Source of the DNA: an uncultured Collinsella sp. | GTDB lineage: Bacteria > Actinomycetota > Coriobacteriia > Coriobacteriales > Coriobacteriaceae | Length of the DNA: 16,352 bases | Assembly (NCBI GenBank): GCA_900554985.1 | Contig: USJQ01000002.1 | Location: forward strand, 1-16,352 | Reading direction: 5' to 3' | Shown: positions 7,074 to 14,060 of the stretch, in pieces | How the letters are laid out: each line of letters begins with the position of its first letter | How positions within the stretch are numbered: the first letter of the stretch is position 1 | The notes under the pieces: model-generated | What the model saw: the letters and a program-made list of their open reading frames with translations, nothing else | Databases searched by the model: none | Told to the model about the DNA's origin: nothing | Made by a program: the position numbers and the translations under genes

Positions 7074-8057
7074 ATGTCGCGCAAGCCCGCCTACAAGCAA
7101 GCACTTTCCATCGGCACCGCCGTGGTGCTGGGGTTTGCGCTGTTTACGGGATCGCTCGACGGAGCGCCCAAGTTGCTGTCGCCGCAAGGCGATGAGCAGG
7201 CGGCGGCTCTGGCCGAAAAACAAAACGAGAGTCCCAGCCGCACCGACGACGAGGCAGACCTGGTCGCTCGGCTCGAATCGGGAACGGCGAGCGCGGCGGA
7301 CCCTCAAAACAGCCAGGACTCTGGCGATGGCTCCGATTCCGCCGCGACCGACACCGATGACGACGTTTCCGCGGGCAGTGCCGCCACCCCCATCGACGAG
7401 GTCGAAAACCCCGACCTCAACCGCGCCCGCGGCGTTTATCTCAGCAGCATTCCCGACTACGCCGGCAACCCCTACGTTGCCCTTCGCGCCGACAGCACGC
7501 ACCCGCTCGGCACGCCGTCATTCACACTCGATGAATACGGTCGCGCCACCGAAGAGGGCTGCTTTAAGAAATTCTCCAAGCTCGACAGCCTGGGTCGCAC
7601 TCGCAAGGCGCTCGCCTGTGTAGGCCCCGAGTCGCTCGGACAGGGAAAGCGCGGCGATATCTCGCGCATCCATCCTGCCGGTTGGCACCAGCAGCGCTAC
7701 GACTTTATTCCGGGCCAGAGCCTCTACAACCGCTGCCACCTTATCGCCTGGTCGCTCTGCGGCGAAAACGCCAACCGCAAGAATCTCCTCACCGGCACGC
7801 GCTATCTCAACGAGACGGGCATGCTGCCGTTTGAAGAGCAGATTCTCAACTATATTCGCGATACGGGCAACCATGTGCTCTACCGCGTCACGCCTATGTA
7901 TAACGAAGAGGAACTTGTCTGCCGTGGCATGCGCCTTGAGGCGCAATCGGTCGAGGACCACGGCAAGACCCTCTGCTTCCACGTATATTGCTACAACCTG
8001 CAGCCGCACGTGCAGATCGACTACACCACCGGCCGCAATCAGGCCTCGGGAGACTAG
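7074..8057 (+). CDS. Secreted or membrane-anchored DNA/RNA non-specific endonuclease
   Basis: This 327-aa protein has three parts. Residues 1-27 form a basic then hydrophobic signal or anchor segment. Residues about 40-110 are a low-complexity linker rich in Asp, Ser, Ala and Gln. The rest is a nuclease domain resembling the EndA/streptodornase group of beta-beta-alpha-metal nucleases. The active-site region reads YNRCHLIAWSLCG (218-230) with likely catalytic His222, then NRKNLLTGTRYLN (234-246) with likely metal-ligand Asn246. Many relatives have R-G-H where this has R-C-H. Other conserved-looking parts are YRVTPMY and a C-terminal FHVYCYNLQPHVQIDYTTG. Probable roles are extracellular nucleic-acid degradation, nutrient recovery or DNA uptake. 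It is an isolated gene ending at a bidirectional terminator. Confidence 0.88.
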   Translation: MSRKPAYKQALSIGTAVVLGFALFTGSLDGAPKLLSPQGDEQAAALAEKQNESPSRTDDEADLVARLESGTASAADPQNSQDSGDGSDSAATDTDDDVSAGSAATPIDEVENPDLNRARGVYLSSIPDYAGNPYVALRADSTHPLGTPSFTLDEYGRATEEGCFKKFSKLDSLGRTRKALACVGPESLGQGKRGDISRIHPAGWHQQRYDFIPGQSLYNRCHLIAWSLCGENANRKNLLTGTRYLNETGMLPFEEQILNYIRDTGNHVLYRVTPMYNEEELVCRGMRLEAQSVEDHGKTLCFHVYCYNLQPHVQIDYTTGRNQASGD

Positions 8058-8116
8058 GACCGACCGCACCGCCCGTAACCCAAAAATGATTCGTTTTCCT
8101 CCGTCCCCATGGGATC

Positions 8117-8154
8117 AAAAAAGGCCGCCCTGGATTACCCAGGGCGGCCTTTTC
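8117..8154. terminator. Bidirectional terminator between nuclease and EF-G-like genes
   Basis: A perfect 13-bp stem, AAGGCCGCCCTGG (8121-8133) with CCAGGGCGGCCTT (8139-8151), has a 5-nt loop. A-tract and T-tract flanks serve both convergent transcripts. Confidence 0.92.
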
Positions 8155-8186
8155 GTCAGCGTCCACATTGCAGGCAACGCCACACG

Positions 8187-10262
8187 CTACTTGGCGCGGC
8201 CCTCCTCATAGCGCTCGACCAGCTTGGCCTGAACGTCATAAGGCACCTGCTCGTAGCCGGCGGGCTTCATGGTAAAGTCACCCGTGCCGCGCGTGATAGA
8301 GCGCAGGCGCGTCGAGTAATCCGTCAGCTCGGCGAGAGGTGCCTGGGCGATGACCACGGTGTCGCCGCGTTCATCGGTCTCCATGCCCGTCACGCGACCG
8401 CGCGATGCCGAGATGTCACCCATCACGGCGCCGGCGTAGCTCTCGGGAATAGTCACCGTGATTTCCTCGATGGGCTCCAGCACCACCGGGTCGGCATCGG
8501 CGCATGCCTTGCGCAGGCCGATGCGAGCCGCCGCGCGGAACGCCATCTCGTTGGAGTCGACGCTGTGATACGAGCCGTCGTACACAGCCACGCGAATGCC
8601 CGTGAGCGGGTAGCCGGCAATGATGCCGTCCTTCATGGTCTCCTGGACACCCTTGTCCACGGCGGGGATCAGCGAGCGCGGAATGCGGCCGCCCACGACC
8701 TCATCCACAAACTCGTAGCCGTCGCTCGTGCCGTCGGGCCCAATAAGCGGCTCCACGCGCAGCCAGCAGTCGCCGTACTGACCGGCGCCACCGGTCTGCT
8801 TCTTGTGGCGACCCTGGGCGCTCGCCGTGCGGCGGATGGTCTCGCGATACGGAATGCGGATCGGCACGCTCTTGGCCACGACCTTGGTGCGATCCTCCAA
8901 ACGGTTGAGCAGCACCGAAACCTGCGCCTCACCAACGGCGGAGATGATAGTCTGGCCCGTCTCCTCGTCACGATCGATGCTCATGGTCGGATCAGCCTTG
9001 CACGCCTTCTCGATAAACGTATAGAGCTTCTCTTCGTCGCCACGGTTCTCGGCCTCGATGGCAATGCGGTACTGCGAGTTGGGGAACTTAAACGCCGCAG
9101 CCTCGACCTTACCGGTAATGGAGAGCGTATCGCCCGTCTCGGCCGCCAGCTTGGGCGCCACGATGATGTCGCCGGCATAGGCGTGACCGACCTCGGTCAT
9201 GTCGCGGCCGCACATCACATACAGGTGGGCCAGACGATCGCTCTTGCGGGTACGCGCGTTGATCAGCTCAAGACCCGGCTCAAGCGTACCCGTCAGCACC
9301 TTGATAAAGCTGATGCGACCCTGCTGCGGATCGGCCAGCGTCTTAAACACAAACGCCACCGGACGGTCATCGTCGCTCGAAATCTTGAGCGAATCACCGT
9401 CGATGAGCGGCATCTCGCCGTAGTCCGTCGGCGCCGGGAAGTACGTGGCGATGTCGTCCATCAGCGAGTTGACGCCCTGCTCCTTAATGCAATCGCCCGC
9501 AAAGACCGGCACAAAGATGCGCTCGGCAATCGCCTTCGACAGCAAGCCCTCAAGCTCCTCCTGCGTCAGCGTCTCCTCGCCTTCCAAGTACTTCATCATC
9601 AGTTCGTCGTCAGCCTCGGCCACCAGCTCGCACAGATGGTCATGGGCCTCCTCGGCCTGGGCACGATACTCCTCGGGAATCTCCGACTCAACGGCTTCGG
9701 CGCCGTTGCAATGGCGCGCCTTCATGCGCACCAGGTCGATGATGCCATCAAAGTCCTCGCCCTCGCCCCAGGGAAGGGTCGCGGCGCCCAGTCGCGTGCC
9801 AAAGCGCTCCTGCAGCAGGTCCATCGTGGTCGCAAAGCTGGCCTCGGAGCGCGACAGGCGGTTTACGAACACCGCACGCGCCAGACGCAGGTCCTCGGCG
9901 GCATACCAGAGCTTAACCGTCGTAGGCTGTGGGCCGGCCTCGGCGTCGACCACAAACAGAGCCGTCTCGCAGACGCTCATCGCGGCAAAGGCGTCGCCGA
10001 TAAAATCGGGGTAGCACGGGGCATCGAGCACATTGATGCGCGCGCCCTTCCAGTCGATCGGCGCGATGGTCGTCGAGATGGAAAATGCACGCTTGACCTC
10101 TTCGGGGTCATAGTCGAGCGTGGGCTTGGTGCCGTCGTGGCCGCCCAGGCGGGCGGTCTTGCCGGAAAGGTGGAGCATGGCCTCGGCGAGTGAAGTCTTG
10201 CCCACCCCGCCTTGGCCTACGAGCACCACGTTCCTTACGTTACCGGTCTTGGGAGCACCCAT
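8187..10262 (-). CDS. EF-G2-like (FusA2-type) translational GTPase with altered G motifs
   Basis: This 691-aa cytoplasmic protein has the full EF-G domain order: G domain (about 1-280), domain II (RPVAFVFKTLADPQQGRISF), domain III, domain IV (HKKQTGGAGQYGDCW, SVDSNEMAF) and domain V (AGAVMGDISASRGRVTG). The P-loop GQGGVGKTS (16-24) is intact. G3 reads DAPCY (80-84), not DTPGH. G4 reads NRLS (134-137), not NKxD. M. tuberculosis FusA2, as I recall it, also has Tyr at the G3 position but keeps TKLD at G4. It is therefore an EF-G paralogue and not the main EF-G; its role (recycling, stress translation or ribosome protection) is unknown. The start at 10262 is fixed by AAGGAGG upstream and the family-like MGAPKTGNVRNVVLVG. 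Confidence 0.9.
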   Translation of the reverse strand: MGAPKTGNVRNVVLVGQGGVGKTSLAEAMLHLSGKTARLGGHDGTKPTLDYDPEEVKRAFSISTTIAPIDWKGARINVLDAPCYPDFIGDAFAAMSVCETALFVVDAEAGPQPTTVKLWYAAEDLRLARAVFVNRLSRSEASFATTMDLLQERFGTRLGAATLPWGEGEDFDGIIDLVRMKARHCNGAEAVESEIPEEYRAQAEEAHDHLCELVAEADDELMMKYLEGEETLTQEELEGLLSKAIAERIFVPVFAGDCIKEQGVNSLMDDIATYFPAPTDYGEMPLIDGDSLKISSDDDRPVAFVFKTLADPQQGRISFIKVLTGTLEPGLELINARTRKSDRLAHLYVMCGRDMTEVGHAYAGDIIVAPKLAAETGDTLSITGKVEAAAFKFPNSQYRIAIEAENRGDEEKLYTFIEKACKADPTMSIDRDEETGQTIISAVGEAQVSVLLNRLEDRTKVVAKSVPIRIPYRETIRRTASAQGRHKKQTGGAGQYGDCWLRVEPLIGPDGTSDGYEFVDEVVGGRIPRSLIPAVDKGVQETMKDGIIAGYPLTGIRVAVYDGSYHSVDSNEMAFRAAARIGLRKACADADPVVLEPIEEITVTIPESYAGAVMGDISASRGRVTGMETDERGDTVVIAQAPLAELTDYSTRLRSITRGTGDFTMKPAGYEQVPYDVQAKLVERYEEGRAK

Positions 10263-10436
10263 GATGACCTCCTTGCAGGGCCGCGCGCAATGCGCGACGC
10301 CAACGGGGAGAGTTCGCGGTCGGTGCCATCCCGGGAGCAGCATGGTCGGCAGCCGAGCCGACTCACCCTCCAAATGTCCTATGCCACCACCCTACCCTCA
10401 CGGGCGACCGTCCATGCATACCTTTCGGCGCACGTA
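10263..10436 (-). other. Long leader of the EF-G-like gene
   Basis: With the rest of the 310-bp gap up to 10572, this stretch holds no gene I can support. The inferred leader of roughly 170 nt contains a 6-bp hairpin (GTCGGC 10345-10350 with GCCGAC 10357-10362). A tight hairpin (CGCGC 10284-10288 with GCGCG 10292-10296) lies just before the strong AAGGAGG ribosome site (10274-10268). Such structures could modulate translation, but no known riboswitch class is recognisable. Confidence 0.4.
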
Positions 10437-10465
10437 TGAATACAGGCGGCGAGAGGAAGAGACAA
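10437..10465 (-). promoter_or_regulatory. Candidate promoter of the EF-G-like gene
   Basis: On the minus strand TTGTCT (10465-10460) and TATTCA (10442-10437) are 17 bp apart, in the gap between the ABC operon terminator and the EF-G-like start. Confidence 0.4.
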
Positions 10466-10502
10466 GCTTGTGAGGCGATTATTGAACCCCGTCGATGCAA
10501 AC

Positions 10503-10539
10503 AAAAAGCCGCCACAGACCGTAAGACCTGCGGCGGCTT
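10503..10539 (-). terminator. Terminator of the amino-acid ABC operon
   Basis: The stem AAGCCGCC (10506-10513) with GGCGGCTT (10532-10539), extendable past one mismatch, is followed on the minus strand by a T-tract (A10503-10507 on the plus strand). It lies 34 bp after the ATPase stop. Confidence 0.85.
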
Positions 10540-10572
10540 CGCCTTAATTAATAGTTGAGTAAATACCTGAGC

Positions 10573-11337
10573 CTATCCCTCGATACGGCTCAAGAACTCA
10601 CGGGTGCGCTGCTCACGCGGATGGTCGATGACCTGCTCGGCAGGACCCTCCTCGACAATGCGGCCGCCATCCATAAAGACCACGCGGTCGGCAACATCGC
10701 GCGCAAACTGCATTGCGTGGGTCACAATCACCATCGTCATATTCTGCGCGGCAAGGTCTTTAATGACACGCAGCACCTCGGCCGTCAGCTCGGGATCGAG
10801 CGCCGAGGTCGGCTCGTCAAAGAACAGGATCTCCGGGTCGAGCGCCAAGGCGCGGGCGATACTCACACGCTGTTGCTGACCGCCCGAAAGCTCACACGGA
10901 ACCTTGTTCTCGTTGCCCGTAAGCCCCATCTGCGCGATCAACTCGCGCGCACGAGCTTCCGCCTGTTCGCGCGGGCGCTTAAGCACGCGGATCGGCGCGT
11001 CGATGATGTTTTTCATCACGGTATAGTGCGGGAACAGGTTGTAATTCTGGAACACCAGGCCGAATCGCGAGCGTGCCCGCTTGGGCACATCGCCCTTCGC
11101 ATAGACTGCGCCCGAACCCGCATCCGTCGCAACGGCAAGGTCACCAAACGAGAGCGAGCCTCCGCCGAGTGTCTCGAGCAGCGTGGCACACCGCAGCAGC
11201 GTGGACTTGCCGCCACCCGAAGGCCCGATAATCGCCACGACCTCGCCACGCTTGACCTCGAGCGAGATATCCTTGAGCACCTCATTGCCGCCAAACGCCT
11301 TGCGAGCGCTTTCGATTTTCATCACCGAGTTAGTCAT
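10573..11337 (-). CDS. Polar amino-acid ABC transporter ATP-binding protein (GlnQ/HisP type)
   Basis: This 254-aa cytoplasmic ATPase powers uptake. It has Walker A GPSGGGKST (38-46), Q-loop Gln97, signature LSGGQQQR (150-157), Walker B ILFFDEPTSALDP (170-182) and switch His207 in VTHAMQ. Length and motifs match the amino-acid (PAAT) family. The chosen ATG at 11337 overlaps the permease end by 8 bp and has no clear ribosome site, so translation is probably coupled; a second ATG at 11322 is possible. Residues about 70-90 (TDAGSGAVYAKGDVPKRARS) are a small insertion region before the Q-loop, common in this group. Confidence 0.95.
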   Translation of the reverse strand: MTNSVMKIESARKAFGGNEVLKDISLEVKRGEVVAIIGPSGGGKSTLLRCATLLETLGGGSLSFGDLAVATDAGSGAVYAKGDVPKRARSRFGLVFQNYNLFPHYTVMKNIIDAPIRVLKRPREQAEARARELIAQMGLTGNENKVPCELSGGQQQRVSIARALALDPEILFFDEPTSALDPELTAEVLRVIKDLAAQNMTMVIVTHAMQFARDVADRVVFMDGGRIVEEGPAEQVIDHPREQRTREFLSRIEG

Positions 11338-11983
11338 GATAATAGTCCAGCTTCTTTTCGGCGGCGCCCAACAGCATCTCGACCACGAAGTTGAAAACCC
11401 AGTAGATCAGCGCCGCAATCGCAAACGGTACCATGCTCACCTGCGAGGCGACCAGCGCCTTGGCCGTCGAGAACATCTCACCCACGCCAATGGCAAACGC
11501 CAGCGACGTGTCCTTGACCAGCGTGATGATCTCGTTGCCCATCGCCGGCAAAATACGCTTAGCGACCTGCGGCATCACGATATACAGAAACGTCTGTATG
11601 CGCGAATAGCCCAGCACCTCGGCTGCCTCGTATTGACCGCGCGGAATGGACTGCAGGCCCGAGCGATAGATCTCGGCAAAGTAACCGGCGTAGTTGATGA
11701 TGAACGCCACGACGCACGCCGTCCACTTGGAATCGGGCGTGAGCGAAATGCCAAACACGTAGTACGGGGCAAAGTAGATGGCAAACATCTGCAGCATGAG
11801 CGGCGTACCGCGCATTACCGAAATGTAGATGCGCGCAATCCAGCGGAGCGGCACAATTTTACTCATGCGCATAAACGCTACGGGGATTCCCAGCGGAATC
11901 GATCCGAGCAGCGTCAGCACAAACAGCTGCAAACTAACCAAGAACCCCTGGCCAAGCATCTGCATCATGACCTGAATAGACAT
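11330..11983 (-). CDS. Polar amino-acid ABC transporter permease
   Basis: This 217-aa inner-membrane protein has about five hydrophobic helices. The EAA loop that docks the ATPase is YEAAEVLGYSRIQTFLYIVMPQ (about 118-139, with the usual E-A-A and G). The N-terminal half carries VMRGTPLMLQMF, typical of the HisM/GlnP group. I chose the ATG at 11983, which overlaps the lipoprotein stop in a TAATG junction; a TTG at 11998 is the alternative. The codon use is the GC-rich type of the left part of the window. Confidence 0.94.
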   Translation of the reverse strand: MSIQVMMQMLGQGFLVSLQLFVLTLLGSIPLGIPVAFMRMSKIVPLRWIARIYISVMRGTPLMLQMFAIYFAPYYVFGISLTPDSKWTACVVAFIINYAGYFAEIYRSGLQSIPRGQYEAAEVLGYSRIQTFLYIVMPQVAKRILPAMGNEIITLVKDTSLAFAIGVGEMFSTAKALVASQVSMVPFAIAALIYWVFNFVVEMLLGAAEKKLDYYHD

Positions 11984-12768
11984 TACTTGAGCACCCAATT
12001 ATCGAAAGATAGACCATAGCTTGAATACTTATCGCACAGGTCCTTGACCGTGCCGTCCTCGTAGAGCGCCTTGAGCGACTCGGTCACAGCGTCGGCCGAC
12101 TTGGTGTCGCCCTTCTTAAAGCCGACGGCGTAGTGCTCGCTGGATAGCGGCTCATCAAGCTGCGTATAAGCATCGGGCTTGGCGGCAAGCTGATACTGGG
12201 CAATCGAAAGGTCGCAAGCCACGGCATCGACCGCGCCGCTCTCGAGCTGCATAAAGGCCGTGTTGTACTCGCCGATCGTGTCGAGTGTGGCAAACGTCGC
12301 CGCCAGATCCTTCTGGTCACCCTCGAGTACATCCTGCGCAGCGGAATCGGTCTGGGTAATCACGGTCTTGCCGGCAAGATCGTCCCAGCTCTTGATGCCC
12401 GCATCCTTCTTTACCACCAGCACCTGCTCGTTGAGCATGTACGGCTCGGAGAACGTGTAGTCGTCCTCACGACCCTCCATGGTAAAGCCGTTCCAGATGC
12501 AGTTGATGGCACCCGAGTTGAGCAGCGTATCCTTGGCATCCCAGTCGATAGGCTGCTTTACCAGCTCCCAGCCCTGTCTCTTGCATACTTCTGCTACCAG
12601 ATCCAGGTCAAAGCCTACATATTCTCCACTGTCATCACGATATCCGTAAGGGGGAAATTCCGCATCGAAACCTACGGTAAATGTTTTCTCAGATCCTTTA
12701 GAACCACAGCCGGTAAGAGCACCTGCTGCCATGCTGATTGCCAGTAATGCCACTAATACTCTTTTCAT
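11983..12768 (-). CDS. Amino-acid ABC transporter substrate-binding lipoprotein (compositionally chimeric)
   Basis: This 261-aa solute-binding lipoprotein delivers a polar amino acid to the permease. It has a lipoprotein signal peptide ending LTGC, with lipidated Cys21. The PBPb fold follows, with FTVGFDAEFPPYGY and YVGFDLDLVAEVC near the N-terminus and SIAQYQLA and YAVGFKKGDT later. The start at 12768 follows GGAGG. The first roughly 65-70 codons use AGA, GTA, GAA and CAG like the right part of the window. The rest uses CTC, AAC, TCG and GAG like the left part. The frame is unbroken across the switch, so the product would be a full-length hybrid of two homologues. Which amino acid is bound cannot be told. 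Confidence 0.9.
   Translation of the reverse strand: MKRVLVALLAISMAAGALTGCGSKGSEKTFTVGFDAEFPPYGYRDDSGEYVGFDLDLVAEVCKRQGWELVKQPIDWDAKDTLLNSGAINCIWNGFTMEGREDDYTFSEPYMLNEQVLVVKKDAGIKSWDDLAGKTVITQTDSAAQDVLEGDQKDLAATFATLDTIGEYNTAFMQLESGAVDAVACDLSIAQYQLAAKPDAYTQLDEPLSSEHYAVGFKKGDTKSADAVTESLKALYEDGTVKDLCDKYSSYGLSFDNWVLK
12520..12580. other. Composition and codon-use junction
   Basis: Within the lipoprotein gene, AT-leaning codons on the right (AAG AGA CAG, GTA, CCT) give way to GC-rich ones on the left (CTC AAC TCG, GAG GAC GAC TAC ACG). The break lies across a stretch encoding KQPIDWDAKD, probably shared by both parents. Everything left looks Coriobacteriia-like and everything right Lachnospiraceae-like. 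Either an assembly joined two genomes at a conserved segment, or homologous recombination did. Confidence 0.75.
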
Positions 12769-12815
12769 AATACATCCTCCCGTTCTGCCACTCACTGTTG
12801 GCCGCGTCGTATACT

Positions 12816-12835
12816 TTAGCATGGTAAATTGCTAA
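12816..12835. promoter_or_regulatory. Small dyad at the predicted transcription start
   Basis: TTAGCA (12816-12821) and TGCTAA (12830-12835) form a 6-bp inverted repeat with an 8-bp spacer. It begins just downstream of the -10 box of the lipoprotein promoter, where a repressor would bind. It could also be chance. Confidence 0.3.
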
Positions 12836-12844
12836 CACGGTGTC

Positions 12845-12874
12845 ATAGTAACACAACGAGAGGTGTCTTGTCAA
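12845..12874 (-). promoter_or_regulatory. Strong sigma-70/sigma-A promoter of the lipoprotein gene
   Basis: On the minus strand a perfect -35 TTGACA (12874-12869) is followed after 18 bp by -10 TACTAT (12850-12845). It starts 5 bp beyond the stop of the upstream coiled-coil gene, and no terminator lies between, so read-through from that operon is likely. Confidence 0.75.
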
Positions 12875-12878
12875 TTCT

Positions 12879-14039
12879 TTATCGGTCGTACCGCTCCACC
12901 ATGGCCAGGATCTCCTGGGCATATTTCGGATAGGTGGCTGCGATGTCTTTTACTTCGTTTCTTGCACTCTCCGCTACTTCCTGATTGTAGTCCATCTGTT
13001 TACGGAGCACCTGTCTTCTCTGGATCAGTTCGTGACGGATCTCCACCATTTCCCGCTTGTCCAAAAGCGCAGCTGTCTGGCTGATCCAGCGCTCCGGCAT
13101 CTGCACACGATAACCGGCCAGCTGCTGTACCAGCTGCTTCTGGTAGTACTCGATCTTAGCTTCCGCCTCTGCGAACTGCTTCCGCTCTTCCTTTTCGTCC
13201 TGATACATTTTCCACTGTTTTTCCAGCTTTGCTGCACTGTCCGTATTGTACTTCAGATACAGATATTCCATCAGCTGACAGTTGTTCACATAGCGGATCT
13301 TGACTTTATTCTGCAGCTGGATGATCTTGTTGATGGTCTTCTCCACCCGCTGCAGTTCCCGTCCTGCATCCATGTACCGGATGCAGACATAGGAGATGGC
13401 TACAGCTCCTGCACCTACTGCCAGAAAAAGTCCCACATAGACATCCATTTCAAAAACATACTGCAGGATCACCAGCATGATCACACAGACGATCAATGCC
13501 GTAAGGAAAATGACAGCCATGCCCCGTTGGTTGTTCATCAGATTCTCCAGCTCATTTCTCCGGTATTCGTAGGCATGTCGTTCTCCGTCCAGTCTGTGCA
13601 GATCCTGCCTTATCAGATTGCCGTATTTCTCGCCGTCCCGAATCTTCTGAATGCCTTCTTCAATCTCGTTCTCTCTTTTGCGGATCGCATAGAAGTCCGC
13701 ATCACGCATACGGTTCTTCTTTTCCCGGTATCTGCTGCGTTCCTGTTCCAGCCCGGCCAGCTTGCCGGCCACCCGGTTGACCTCTTCTCTCTGCTCTGCT
13801 GGCAGGGCCTCAATCTCATCCGTATCCGTCAGATAAGAAGTCACCAGCGTATACTCTCCCGTCAGGAGGTCGATCTCCTTGGAAGCCTCTGCGATCTGCT
13901 CCAGGCAATTTACAATGTAACGTTTTCTCTGGTCTTCCTCATCAAAATTCACACCGTTGCGGGTATAGACCAGCTGTTCCCAGTCCTCTTCCTGCTGTAT
14001 CGGTTCTTTTTTCTTAAATAAACGGTTCCACCACGCCAT
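12879..14039 (-). CDS. Two-helix membrane protein flanked by long coiled coils, unknown function
   Basis: I do not recognise a named family for this 386-aa protein. It begins with a basic, tryptophan-containing MAWWNRLFKKK. A charged, heptad-rich coiled-coil region runs from about 36 to 165. Two closely spaced hydrophobic helices (about 174-194 and 201-221) are joined by a very short turn around EMDVY. A second coiled-coil region runs from about 228 to 360. No signal peptide is seen. A membrane hairpin with both long arms in the cytoplasm is the simplest topology. The ribosome site GGAGAGAA precedes the ATG at 14039. It lies 21 bp after the TPR-like gene and is last in the operon with the Hsp70-like gene, so it may be the membrane anchor or scaffold of that set. 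Confidence 0.85.
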   Translation of the reverse strand: MAWWNRLFKKKEPIQQEEDWEQLVYTRNGVNFDEEDQRKRYIVNCLEQIAEASKEIDLLTGEYTLVTSYLTDTDEIEALPAEQREEVNRVAGKLAGLEQERSRYREKKNRMRDADFYAIRKRENEIEEGIQKIRDGEKYGNLIRQDLHRLDGERHAYEYRRNELENLMNNQRGMAVIFLTALIVCVIMLVILQYVFEMDVYVGLFLAVGAGAVAISYVCIRYMDAGRELQRVEKTINKIIQLQNKVKIRYVNNCQLMEYLYLKYNTDSAAKLEKQWKMYQDEKEERKQFAEAEAKIEYYQKQLVQQLAGYRVQMPERWISQTAALLDKREMVEIRHELIQRRQVLRKQMDYNQEVAESARNEVKDIAATYPKYAQEILAMVERYDR

Positions 14040-14060
14040 AATTCTCTCCTGCTGTCTTCT

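Noticed and set aside
8109..10193. A 694-codon plus-strand open frame opposite the EF-G-like gene
   Set aside because: It is antisense to a complete EF-G-family gene with a strong ribosome site. The product is a low-complexity shadow rich in Arg, Leu, His and Gly.
12520..12580. Mobile-element insertion as the cause of the composition break
   Set aside because: The break is inside a conserved coding region, in frame, with no target duplication, att-like site or integrase nearby. A homologous join explains it better.
13032..14021. Plus-strand open frame of 329 codons opposite the coiled-coil membrane protein
   Set aside because: Its hydrophobic, Leu/Phe/His-rich product is the usual antisense of a Glu/Lys/Gln-rich coiled coil. 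The minus-strand gene has ribosome site, operon spacing and sensible domain layout.
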